Shown: positions 9,174-16,438 of the stretch, piece after piece
Layout of the letters: every line of letters starts with the position of its first letter
Numbering within the stretch: the stretch's first letter is position 1
Source: CAIRDP01 sp037138335
GTDB lineage: Bacteria; Bacteroidota; Bacteroidia; Bacteroidales; FEN-979
Direction of reading: 5' to 3'
Assembly: GCA_037138335.1 (NCBI GenBank)
Contig: JBAXIO010000029.1
Span: forward strand, 1 to 35,057
Length of the DNA stretch: 35,057 nt
Program-made: the position numbers and the translations under genes
Notes under the pieces: generated by a model
The model's input: the letters and a program-made list of their open reading frames with translations, nothing else
Databases searched by the model: none
Told to the model about the DNA's origin: nothing

Positions 9174-9698
9174 ATGCAGCAAGCGGTCTATTTGCTTCTT
9201 GGAAGTAACAGGGGCGACAGGGAACAGAACCTTCTCCTGGCCTGTGCCAGGATAAAAGAACGTTTGGGAAACATTCTGAAATCCTCTTCTGTTTATGAAA
9301 CCGAGCCATGGGGATTTGAAGACAGCATGTCTTTTTATAACCAGGCCCTTGAAATAGAAACAGGTTTAAGCCCTGATGAACTGCTGGCAGGGATACAGGA
9401 TATTGAAAAGGAGCTCGGAAGAGTAAGGAATGCCCCGGCATGCACAACCGGCTGTTCCTGTACAACCGAAACGTATTCCTCGCGAACAATAGATATTGAC
9501 ATTTTGTTTTACGGCTCAAGAATCTTGTTTACCGAAGAGCTGATGGTCCCGCATCCCAGGCTTCATGAACGCATGTTTACCTTGATGCCCCTGGATGAGA
9601 TCGCACCGTCTTTCATTCACCCGGTATACCATAAGCCGGTCTCGGAATTATTGGAGCTGTGCAATGATAAAGGAGAGGTGAAAAGAATCACGTTATAG
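9174..9698 (+). CDS. folK: 2-amino-4-hydroxy-6-hydroxymethyldihydropteridine pyrophosphokinase
   Basis: A 174-residue HPPK, the folate-pathway enzyme that transfers pyrophosphate from ATP to 6-hydroxymethyl-7,8-dihydropterin. It begins with the family hallmark LLLGSNRGDREQNL, has SSVYETEPWGF at 38-48 and FYNQALEIET at 54-63. The catalytic SRTIDIDILFYG lies at 103-114 and the C-terminal PHPRLHERMFTLMPL at 127-140. Between GRVR and SRTIDID the chain is longer than in E. coli HPPK and carries three closely spaced cysteines (C90, C94, C96), which is unusual in this catalytic loop. It lies 16 bp after the glucosaminidase gene and ends before a strong terminator. No other folate gene is nearby. Confidence 0.93.
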   Translation: MQQAVYLLLGSNRGDREQNLLLACARIKERLGNILKSSSVYETEPWGFEDSMSFYNQALEIETGLSPDELLAGIQDIEKELGRVRNAPACTTGCSCTTETYSSRTIDIDILFYGSRILFTEELMVPHPRLHERMFTLMPLDEIAPSFIHPVYHKPVSELLELCNDKGEVKRITL

Positions 9699-9720
9699 TT
9701 CTTCGGACTCAAAGCTTAAA

Positions 9721-9752
9721 AAAAAAGCCCGGCAATTTGCCGGGCTTTTTTT
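9721..9752. terminator. Bidirectional rho-independent terminator
   Basis: GCCCGGC (9727-9733) pairs with GCCGGGC (9739-9745) around an AATTT loop, with an A-run before and a T-run after. It separates folK from the convergent outer-membrane gene and can serve both. Confidence 0.93.
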
Positions 9753-9767
9753 ATCAGTAAACAAATA

Positions 9768-12326
9768 TTACTTCACGATATTCTGGAATTCAGGAGTGTT
9801 TGCGAAGTTGTAGAATTCACGGTCACCCTTGGCCTGGGCTTTCAGATTTGCATCCTGGCAGGCTTTCATCAGGTACTCATATAACATTTTGGTGTTGTTG
9901 TTATGAGCACCGACGATGGCAAGCAAGTAGAATGTTTCAGGAGTCTGGGGAGCACACTTCAGGGTGGCTTCAGCAGCGGCATTATTGCCTGATACAAGCT
10001 GTGCAAGACCTAAGTTGTAGCTGCACTTGGCATCACCAAGCATGCTGAGGGCTTTGGTATAATTGCCGGCCGGGATCTCATAGATGCCGAGGTTGTAGTT
10101 TTCTTTTTCGCCAAGCTGCTGGGCTTTCTTGAACTGGGCCTTAGCTTTATTATAATCTTTCTGCTTGGCAGCGACAACACCAAGGTTGTTTTCTATCATG
10201 CCGTTGTTCGGGGCAATGCCCTGGGCTTTGGTAAGGTAATCAGCTGCTTTTGCATAATTGCCTTTGGTAATGTTAGCTGCAGCTGCATTGTTCAGGGCTT
10301 TCCAGCTTCCGGGATACTGCTTTGCAGCGTTATCATAGATTACGAGCTTGGTAGCAGGATCATTGGTCAGTGTGGCTGCATAGAGGAGTTCTTCAACCTT
10401 CAGCCTGGAAGGTTCAGAAACTGCGTACTTGCTGAGTTCCTCATCGGTAAAGCGGGGCTCATAAAGGTTGGCAGTCACTTCGCAACGGCGCAACACAGGT
10501 AAAAGCTTGGTTTCGATTTCAGGATAGATCAGGATCATATTGCGGATTTCCTGTTCTTTCTTCAGAGGATCTGCATTTGAGTTGATCACGTTCAGGATCT
10601 TGTCTTTATCTTTCAGATTACTGTTCTGGACCTCCTTGAGGAAACCATTCCAGTCGGGGCCATGATGCGCAAGGGGAACATTAACATCCTTGCCTGCGGC
10701 TTCAATGGCAGCCTTAACAGCTTTCTTGTCCTTATTGTCCTTGTTGGCTTCTTTTGCCCACGCCTTGAACTGGTCGATCAACCAGGCCTGGCCTGTTTTT
10801 GAACGGTTTTCAGAAAGGTTAGCATTGAAGGTTTCTTCGCCTTCAGGTGATGCCCAACCATTCATGTCAACACTCTTGATCTTCCATCCCTGGTGGATGA
10901 AATTGCCAACGTCGGTGAGACCTGCCTTTGCAGCATCAGTTTTGTTGATGCCGTATTTGAGGTCGAGGTCATATTTGTTCTTCTTGAAATAGATAATCCC
11001 TGTTTTGCTTACGATGACTTCTTTCTGATAACCATGATCGGCAATCAGGCTGGCCTGGTCAGGAATAATACGGGTAGGTGTGTAGATCACGCCGGGAACC
11101 AGGTCGCGGCTCGGAAGTTCGATGAATTTAACTTTTTCCTTGATCTCAGCCTTCTTGGGATAGGTGATTTCTTTTGCTTCATAGATAACCGGGGCAACTG
11201 TGAGCTCGGAAGTGTTCATCTCAGGTTTGTAAGGGAAAGTGGTGGCATATGTAAATGTACCGCCTTCTTTATACTTGATGGGAATTCCTTCGCCTGTAAC
11301 TTTTTCACCCTTCAGGGTGATGGCCTTCAGCTCGGTTTGTCCGCCTGCATAAACAAGCACAGGCTGGAACTGCATAGCTGCTTTCTTGGCAAAATATTTC
11401 GGGGGGAATGTGCCCTTGATGGTAACTGTAACGGAGTCGCCTTTCTCGCTGAGGATTGGAGGCTGGGTTTCGTATTTAACTTCTCCGTAATGTTTTTCCA
11501 TATACTTGAGGCTGCCGCCGGTATAGCCGAATTTGTAAGCAAGACCGATAGTTGCTGATGAGTACATGTCGTTTACGATCTGTTTGGCACCGCCGGCAGT
11601 CATGTCGAGGATGTCGCCATCACGCCATCTCCAGTATATTTCAATAGGAATGGACCAGTGCTGGTCGATGTTGAAATCGAACCCGATACCGGCTCCGACT
11701 TTCATCTGGAGGTTTGTACCTGCTATACCGCTGGTGTTGCCCATGTTATTGGAGGCGTCTTTTCTGCCGATCCAGGCATCGTCGGTGTTTTTAAGCAGGT
11801 CGGTGCGGTGGCCAACAGTCTGGTCAGCGCCAATACCAAAAATTAAATATGATGAAAAAACCCTCTCCGGTTTATAACCAAGGATCCAGTTAAGCCAGTT
11901 AACGGTCAACTGAAGATCGGTTTCCCAGGGATAGGCAATAAATTTTTTGCTGATGAATGCATGGGGGTCGGTGCCACTGTAATCCCATACGTTCTTGGAA
12001 TCAACCTGGCTCTGAAGTTTTCCATGTGCAATCCTGGCGCGCACTCCGATGACGCGGGTAAATTGTTTGGTAACGACAAGGCCATAGTTGTACCCTATGG
12101 AGTTCGTTCCAAGGTTGATCCAGAGGTTCTTGGAAAGGTCGCCGTTAAACTGCATGATACCGCCGAAAAGCCCGACTGACCAATAACTGTATGAGCTTGC
12201 GGCATTAGGCCTGGACTTCTGTTCCGGTTTATCCTGCTTTTTCTCCTGTGCAAAGGAAGCTGCCGAGATAAGAACGGCCAGCAGGAAAATTACGGCCTTT
12301 GATAGTAATCGTGAGAATTTTTTCAT
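9768..12326 (-). CDS. Outer membrane protein with beta-barrel, OmpA-like and TPR regions
   Basis: An 852-residue envelope protein. A signal peptide (MKKFSRLLSKAVIFLLAVLISAASFAQ) is followed by a region (about 45-270) with alternating aromatic strands such as SYWSVGLFGGIMQFNGDLS and ATIGLAYKFGY, typical of a small outer-membrane barrel. A middle region of beta-rich, Lys-rich sequence follows (about 280-450). Around residues 470-560 is an OmpA-like segment with SVDMNGWASPEGEETFNANLSENRSKTGQAWL, the peptidoglycan-binding type of fold, although the usual D..R pair is not fully clear. The C-terminal third (about 630-840) contains TPR repeats, for example YPGSWKALNNAAAANITKGNYAKAADYLTKA and NNGMIENNLGVVAAKQKDYNKAKAQFKKA. 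It may anchor the outer membrane to peptidoglycan and act as a scaffold; the function is not known to me. It stands alone, with its own promoter and terminator. Confidence 0.8.
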   Translation of the reverse strand: MKKFSRLLSKAVIFLLAVLISAASFAQEKKQDKPEQKSRPNAASSYSYWSVGLFGGIMQFNGDLSKNLWINLGTNSIGYNYGLVVTKQFTRVIGVRARIAHGKLQSQVDSKNVWDYSGTDPHAFISKKFIAYPWETDLQLTVNWLNWILGYKPERVFSSYLIFGIGADQTVGHRTDLLKNTDDAWIGRKDASNNMGNTSGIAGTNLQMKVGAGIGFDFNIDQHWSIPIEIYWRWRDGDILDMTAGGAKQIVNDMYSSATIGLAYKFGYTGGSLKYMEKHYGEVKYETQPPILSEKGDSVTVTIKGTFPPKYFAKKAAMQFQPVLVYAGGQTELKAITLKGEKVTGEGIPIKYKEGGTFTYATTFPYKPEMNTSELTVAPVIYEAKEITYPKKAEIKEKVKFIELPSRDLVPGVIYTPTRIIPDQASLIADHGYQKEVIVSKTGIIYFKKNKYDLDLKYGINKTDAAKAGLTDVGNFIHQGWKIKSVDMNGWASPEGEETFNANLSENRSKTGQAWLIDQFKAWAKEANKDNKDKKAVKAAIEAAGKDVNVPLAHHGPDWNGFLKEVQNSNLKDKDKILNVINSNADPLKKEQEIRNMILIYPEIETKLLPVLRRCEVTANLYEPRFTDEELSKYAVSEPSRLKVEELLYAATLTNDPATKLVIYDNAAKQYPGSWKALNNAAAANITKGNYAKAADYLTKAQGIAPNNGMIENNLGVVAAKQKDYNKAKAQFKKAQQLGEKENYNLGIYEIPAGNYTKALSMLGDAKCSYNLGLAQLVSGNNAAAEATLKCAPQTPETFYLLAIVGAHNNNTKMLYEYLMKACQDANLKAQAKGDREFYNFANTPEFQNIVK

Positions 12327-12370
12327 ACGACTTTGATTTTAGATTTCTATTTTTCTGTTTACTGATTTTA

Positions 12371-12402
12371 CAAATATATTAAAATAACATTATGAATAGC
12401 AA
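12371..12402 (-). promoter_or_regulatory. Putative promoter of the barrel/OmpA/TPR gene
   Basis: The minus strand reads TATATTTG at 12378-12371, a perfect -7 box, with TTG at 12402-12400 about 21 bases upstream as a -33 candidate. The leader to the ATG at 12326 would be about 40 nt and is AT-rich. Confidence 0.5.
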
Positions 12403-12589
12403 GTTTACAACGGTTTTAAATTAACATTTTACGGTTAATTTGCGGACCCGGTGTTTAAATAACTGATACGCAGTGATTTAAAAAACAATCTTTGTTTTCA
12501 GACTTCAAAATTAAAAAGATTGGAATGATTTTCGCAAACTTTTCTCACAATTATATTGTACGACAGGTATTAGGGAAAGGTTACGAAGA

Positions 12590-13129
12590 TCATATTTTAT
12601 TTAGCTTCTTTAATATCTCCCATAACGTAACCCCAACAGCCACAGACACATTGATGGAATGCTTTGTGCCGAACTGGGGTATCTCAAGGCAGCTGTCGGC
12701 CAGTTTTAACGCTTCTTCACATACCCCGAGTACTTCATTCCCGAAAACCAGGGCGATCTTACTGCCTTCAGGAATATGAAAATCCTGAATGGGAAGGCTG
12801 TTTGTTGTATGTTCCATAGCCAGGACGGTGAAGCCCGATTTTTTAACTTCCAGGATAGCCCCGGCGGCTGAATCAAAGTATTTCCAGCTCACCGAATCTT
12901 CGGCCCCGAGGGCTGTTTTATGGATCTCCCTGTGGGGAGGGATGGCCGTTATCCCGCAGAGGTAGAGGGTTTCGACCCTGAATGCATCACAGGTCCTGAA
13001 TACGGAACCTGTGTTGTTCTGCGAACGGATGTCGTCAAGTATAACTGTGACAGGGAACTTCTCGGCAGCTCTGAATTCTTCATTGCTCAGGCGGTTGAGT
13101 TCTGAGAGGGAAAGTTTACGCAGGCTCAT
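12590..13129 (-). CDS. TrmH/SpoU-family RNA 2'-O-methyltransferase
   Basis: A 179-residue SPOUT methyltransferase. These enzymes use S-adenosylmethionine to methylate the 2'-OH of tRNA or rRNA through a knotted fold. The three SpoU motifs are present: NTGSVFRTCDAF at 39-50 (with the conserved Asn and R45), LVFGNEVLGV at 127-136, and IPQFGTKHSINVSVAVGV at 150-167. The N-terminal extension is short, so this is the compact TrmH-like form, and the target RNA cannot be told from sequence. I start at the ATG at 13129. A TTG at 13138 would add three residues, but it lies inside a perfect -7 promoter box, so it would not be transcribed. Six bases separate that box from the ATG, which suggests a leaderless message. 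Confidence 0.9.
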   Translation of the reverse strand: MSLRKLSLSELNRLSNEEFRAAEKFPVTVILDDIRSQNNTGSVFRTCDAFRVETLYLCGITAIPPHREIHKTALGAEDSVSWKYFDSAAGAILEVKKSGFTVLAMEHTTNSLPIQDFHIPEGSKIALVFGNEVLGVCEEALKLADSCLEIPQFGTKHSINVSVAVGVTLWEILKKLNKI

Positions 13130-13135
13130 AGGAGG

Positions 13136-13143
13136 CAAAGGTA
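13136..13143 (-). promoter_or_regulatory. -7 box directly before the TrmH-family gene
   Basis: The minus strand reads TACCTTTG, an exact TAnnTTTG match, followed by CCTCCT and the ATG. The spacing leaves essentially no 5' leader. Confidence 0.55.
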
Positions 13144-13149
13144 ATGAAA

Positions 13150-13300
13150 TCGCTTGTAATCTTACATCGCTGCAGCGCCTGTCGCTCGCAACCTCACACC
13201 GCCGCTACGGTTCTCTTCGTTCACCTGATGCGGCTTGTGTGAGTTGCTTCGCTCCGAACAGCCAGGGCCGCTTTTGTAAGTTGCTTCGCTTAAAACATGT
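13150..13300. repeat. Degenerate GC-rich repeats between the TrmH gene and mutS
   Basis: This intergenic stretch is richer in G+C than its flanks and carries related units. GCTTGTGTGAGTTGCTTCGCT (13233-13253) and GCTTTTGTAAGTTGCTTCGCT (13270-13290) are direct copies differing at three positions, 37 bp apart. A weaker copy begins at 13152 (GCTTGTAATCTTACATCGCT), and an inverted, diverged copy lies at about 13178-13203 (GCTCGCAACCTCACACCGCC). The inverted pair could fold into an imperfect hairpin. I do not recognise a named repeat family and see no credible gene here. Confidence 0.55.
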
Positions 13301-13373
13301 TTTCGATTTCTTTTCACTTAGGAATTGTTTTGCGAACTTTTCAACAATCGGCAAAGCGTTAAGCTGTGGATTG

Positions 13374-13381
13374 TACCTTTG
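13374..13381 (+). promoter_or_regulatory. -7 promoter box for mutS
   Basis: TACCTTTG matches TAnnTTTG and lies 48 bases before the mutS ATG. No clear -33 box is visible upstream. Confidence 0.55.
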
Positions 13382-13429
13382 AAAACTGGCCGGGGTCGAA
13401 GGGAAATCTCATCCGCGTCATAAAAAATA

Positions 13430-16075
13430 ATGAAGCAGAATACGAAGGAAGTTGCCGAAACACCTTTGATGAAGCAGTATAATGCCATCAAGGCAAAATA
13501 CCCTGATGCATTGTTGCTTTTCAGGGTAGGGGATTTCTATGAAACTTTCGGGGAAGATGCGATCAAGGCTTCAGGGATCCTGGGTATTGTACTCACCAGG
13601 AGGGCCAACGGTTCTGCCTCCTATATTGAACTTGCGGGTTTTCCTCATCATTCCCTCGACCTCTATCTTCCGAGGCTTGTAAAAGCCGGGCTAAGGGTTG
13701 CCATATGTGATCAGCTCGAAGATCCGAAGCTGACAAAAACCATCGTCAAAAGAGGGGTTACCGAACTGGTTACGCCAGGTGTTTCATACCATGATAAAAT
13801 ACTTGAGCAGAAGGAGAATAATTTCCTGGCTGCCGTTCACCTTGAGCCAAAGACCTCGGGAATTTCATTCCTGGATATTTCAACCGGGGAGTTTTACCTG
13901 GCCCAGGGGGGTGCTGAATATATCGATAAGCTGATACAGAGTTTCAGGCCGAGTGAGGTGATCATCCAGAAGAGCAAAAAGCAAAAGTTTACGGAGCTTT
14001 TCGGCAGTAAGTTTTATATAAACACCTTTGACGACTGGGTGTTTACAACCGACTTTTCAAATGATCTACTGCTTAAACATTTCGGAACGGTATCCCTGAA
14101 GGGTTTTGGTGTTGAGAACCTGGAAATGGCTGTAATTGCAGCCGGTGCGGCCCTTCATTACCTCGCCGAGACCCAGCATGAAAAAGTTTCACATATTTCA
14201 AAACTTTCAAGGATCGAGGAAGACCATTATGTTTGGCTTGACCGCTTTACAATCCGCAACCTGGAATTGCTGAACCCGAATAATGAGAATGCCAAAACCC
14301 TGATTGATGCCCTGGACCAGACGGTTTCGCCCATGGGTTCCCGCCTGCTCAGGCGATGGATGATATTGCCGCTGAAGCACCTTGCGCCTATTGAAGAAAG
14401 GCTTGATGTCGTTGAGTTTTTTACCCGGGATCCCGGTATTGTTGAGAAGGTGAGGCATGAGCTGACCATGATAGGGGACCTGGAACGGCTGATCTCAAAA
14501 GCCGCCGTAGGCAAGATCCAGCCCAGGGAGATGCTGCACCTGAAGAAAGCGCTCGATTCAATAGAAACACTGAAAGAACTGGCTTCCCGGGCACAGAATG
14601 AAGGCTTGCAAAAGCTGGCCGAACAGTTTAACCCATGCCTGCATGTTCGGGAAAAGATCGGCCGTGAACTCAATCCCGACCCCCCAGCGCTTGCTTCCAG
14701 GGGCAATGTGATCGGGGAGAGGGTGGATCCGGGCCTGGATGAATTACGGAAGATCGCTTATTCAGGCAAGGATTACCTTGTACAGATCCAGCAGAGAGAA
14801 ACCGAGCGAACCGGGATATCGTCACTGAAAATCGGCTATACCAATGTTTTCGGTTATTACCTGGAAGTTACCCATACCCATAAAGACAAAGTGCCGGCCG
14901 ACTGGCAAAGGAAACAGACCCTGGTCAACAGTGAACGTTATATCACTCCGGAACTGAAGGAATATGAAGAAAAGATCCTTCATGCTGAAGAACGTATTTC
15001 AGAACTGGAGACCAGGATATACGAAGAGCTTGTGCTTTTTGTCAACGACTACATTGTGCCTGTGCAGCTTAATGCAAACCTTGCAGCAAGGCTCGACGTG
15101 CTGGTCTCGTTCGCACTTAATGCGGTCCAGCAGCGGTATGTGCGGCCACAGCTCAACGACTCCTATGACCTGGAGATCATCAGCGGCCGCCATCCTGTGA
15201 TCGAAAGGCAGATGAAGCCCGGCGAGGAATATATTGCCAATGATATATACCTTGACGACCATTCCCAGCAGATCATCATACTGACCGGGCCCAATATGTC
15301 GGGTAAATCGGCCCTGCTGCGGCAAACCGCACTCATTGTGCTGATGGCCCAGATGGGAAGTTTTGTCCCTGCCGAAAGGGTAAGTATCGGCCTGGTCGAC
15401 AAGATCTTCACCAGGGTCGGGGCATCCGACAATATCTCTTCAGGGGAATCGACTTTCATGGTCGAGATGAATGAAACGGCAAGCATACTAAACAATATTT
15501 CAAACCGCAGCCTGATCCTGCTCGACGAAATAGGCCGGGGCACATCCACCTACGACGGGATCAGCATTGCCTGGGCCATTGCCGAATTCCTCCACAGCCA
15601 GTCCCTTTTCAGGCCCAAGGTGCTGTTTGCCACCCATTACCATGAACTCAACGAAATGGCGGCCATGCACAGCAGGATTAAGAACTTCCACATTTCGATC
15701 AGGGAGGTCAGGAACAGGGTGATTTTTCTGAGAAAACTCCAACCTGGGGGAAGCGAACACAGCTTCGGGATACATGTCGCCAAAATGGCCGGGATGCCAC
15801 CCAGTGTCATCGAAAGAGCGGGGGAGATCCTCCTGCAGCTTGAAGAATCGCGAAGCGGGAAGCAGGATAAAGGATCTAAAAATCTTCATCCAGCATCCAG
15901 CATCCCGCATCCTGCATCCGAAGAAGCAGGTTTCCAGCTCAGTTTCATCCAGCTCGATGATCCGCTTTTGCAGCAGATCAAGGAGGACATATTAAATACC
16001 GAGATCAATACCCTCACCCCGGTTGAAGCCCTGATGAAACTGAACGAGATCAAGAAGCTTCTGAAAAAAACGTGA
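13430..16075 (+). CDS. mutS: DNA mismatch repair protein MutS
   Basis: An 881-residue MutS of normal length. It recognises base mismatches and small loops and recruits MutL. Domain I carries the mismatch-reading Phe-x-Glu motif in GDFYETFGEDA (F36, E38). The ATPase domain has Walker A GPNMSGKS at 620-627 and Walker B LILLDEIGRGTSTYDG with D699 and E700, and ATHYHEL follows near 743-749. GSEHSFGIHVAKMAGMP marks the end of the ATPase domain. The C-terminal region includes an odd segment, LHPASSIPHPASEE (about 818-831), encoded by five CATCCNG heptamers; the frame continues intact afterwards to the helical dimer region FIQLDDPLLQQIKEDI. The ATG at 13430 follows a TAnnTTTG promoter. This gene is distinct from the mutS2 at the left edge. 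Confidence 0.97.
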   Translation: MKQNTKEVAETPLMKQYNAIKAKYPDALLLFRVGDFYETFGEDAIKASGILGIVLTRRANGSASYIELAGFPHHSLDLYLPRLVKAGLRVAICDQLEDPKLTKTIVKRGVTELVTPGVSYHDKILEQKENNFLAAVHLEPKTSGISFLDISTGEFYLAQGGAEYIDKLIQSFRPSEVIIQKSKKQKFTELFGSKFYINTFDDWVFTTDFSNDLLLKHFGTVSLKGFGVENLEMAVIAAGAALHYLAETQHEKVSHISKLSRIEEDHYVWLDRFTIRNLELLNPNNENAKTLIDALDQTVSPMGSRLLRRWMILPLKHLAPIEERLDVVEFFTRDPGIVEKVRHELTMIGDLERLISKAAVGKIQPREMLHLKKALDSIETLKELASRAQNEGLQKLAEQFNPCLHVREKIGRELNPDPPALASRGNVIGERVDPGLDELRKIAYSGKDYLVQIQQRETERTGISSLKIGYTNVFGYYLEVTHTHKDKVPADWQRKQTLVNSERYITPELKEYEEKILHAEERISELETRIYEELVLFVNDYIVPVQLNANLAARLDVLVSFALNAVQQRYVRPQLNDSYDLEIISGRHPVIERQMKPGEEYIANDIYLDDHSQQIIILTGPNMSGKSALLRQTALIVLMAQMGSFVPAERVSIGLVDKIFTRVGASDNISSGESTFMVEMNETASILNNISNRSLILLDEIGRGTSTYDGISIAWAIAEFLHSQSLFRPKVLFATHYHELNEMAAMHSRIKNFHISIREVRNRVIFLRKLQPGGSEHSFGIHVAKMAGMPPSVIERAGEILLQLEESRSGKQDKGSKNLHPASSIPHPASEEAGFQLSFIQLDDPLLQQIKEDILNTEINTLTPVEALMKLNEIKKLLKKT
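15887..15921 (+). repeat. Five tandem 7-bp CATCCNG units inside mutS
   Basis: Consecutive units are CATCCAG, CATCCAG, CATCCCG, CATCCTG and CATCCGA. They encode His/Pro/Ala/Ser-rich sequence in the variable linker between the MutS ATPase and C-terminal helices. The same heptamer family occurs in moeA at 28675-28702. Confidence 0.85.
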
Positions 16076-16112
16076 TGGGTTTCAGTGGTTTCCAAGAAAT
16101 TTCAATAAAGAT

Positions 16113-16143
16113 TTTGTAGAATGGCATACTTGTTTTACTTTTG
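16113..16143 (+). promoter_or_regulatory. Promoter of tRNA-Gly
   Basis: TTTG at 16113-16116 and TACTTTTG at 16136-16143 are separated by 19 bases, the best full match to the Bacteroidota -33/-7 consensus in this window. The mature tRNA starts 18 bases after the -7 box. Confidence 0.75.
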
Positions 16144-16161
16144 CACCCTCAAATTAACCCT

Positions 16162-16237
16162 GCAGAAGTAGCTCAGTTGGTAGAGCATGACCTTGCCAAG
16201 GTCAGGGTCGCGAGTTCGAGTCTCGTCTTCTGCTCCA
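16162..16237 (+). tRNA. tRNA-Gly (anticodon GCC)
   Basis: The acceptor arms GCAGAAG (16162-16168) and CTTCTGC (16227-16233) pair fully, followed by discriminator T and an encoded CCA (16235-16237). The D-arm contains AGCTCAGTTGGTAGAGC, the anticodon loop TTGCCAA gives GCC at 16195-16197, and the T-arm contains GTTCGAGTC. The length is 76 nt. Confidence 0.96.
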
Positions 16238-16238
16238 G

Positions 16239-16267
16239 AAAAACCCTCCCAGATGAGGGTTTTTTTA
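16239..16267 (+). terminator. Terminator after tRNA-Gly
   Basis: AAACCCTC (16241-16248) pairs with GAGGGTTT (16255-16262) around CCAGAT and is followed by a T-run. It lies one base after the encoded CCA of tRNA-Gly, so the downstream tRNA-Leu probably needs its own promoter. Confidence 0.85.
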
Positions 16268-16348
16268 TCCGCGGATAAGCCGCTTCGAAAACGGCTAAAA
16301 CGCAAGTGTTCCGAAAAGGATGCTGCAGGAAACGTTCTTTAAACGGAT

Positions 16349-16433
16349 GCCCCGGTGGTGGAACTGGTAGACACGCAGGACTTAAAATCCTGTGACCATT
16401 GCGGTTGTGCGGGTTCAAGTCCCGCCCGGGGTA
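16349..16433 (+). tRNA. tRNA-Leu (anticodon TAA)
   Basis: The acceptor GCCCCGG pairs with CCGGGGT (one G-T pair), followed by discriminator A and no encoded CCA. The anticodon stem CAGGA/TCCTG encloses CTTAAAA, giving TAA at 16383-16385. A long variable arm and T-loop GTTCAAGTC fit a class II leucine tRNA of 85 nt. It ends five bases before the stop codon of the convergent T9SS gene. Confidence 0.96.
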
Positions 16434-16438
16434 CGAAT

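Noticed and set aside
13130..13138. TTG start for the TrmH-family gene, giving MPPMSLRK
   Set aside because: The TTG overlaps the TACCTTTG promoter box, so it would not be transcribed from that promoter; the ATG at 13129 suffices.
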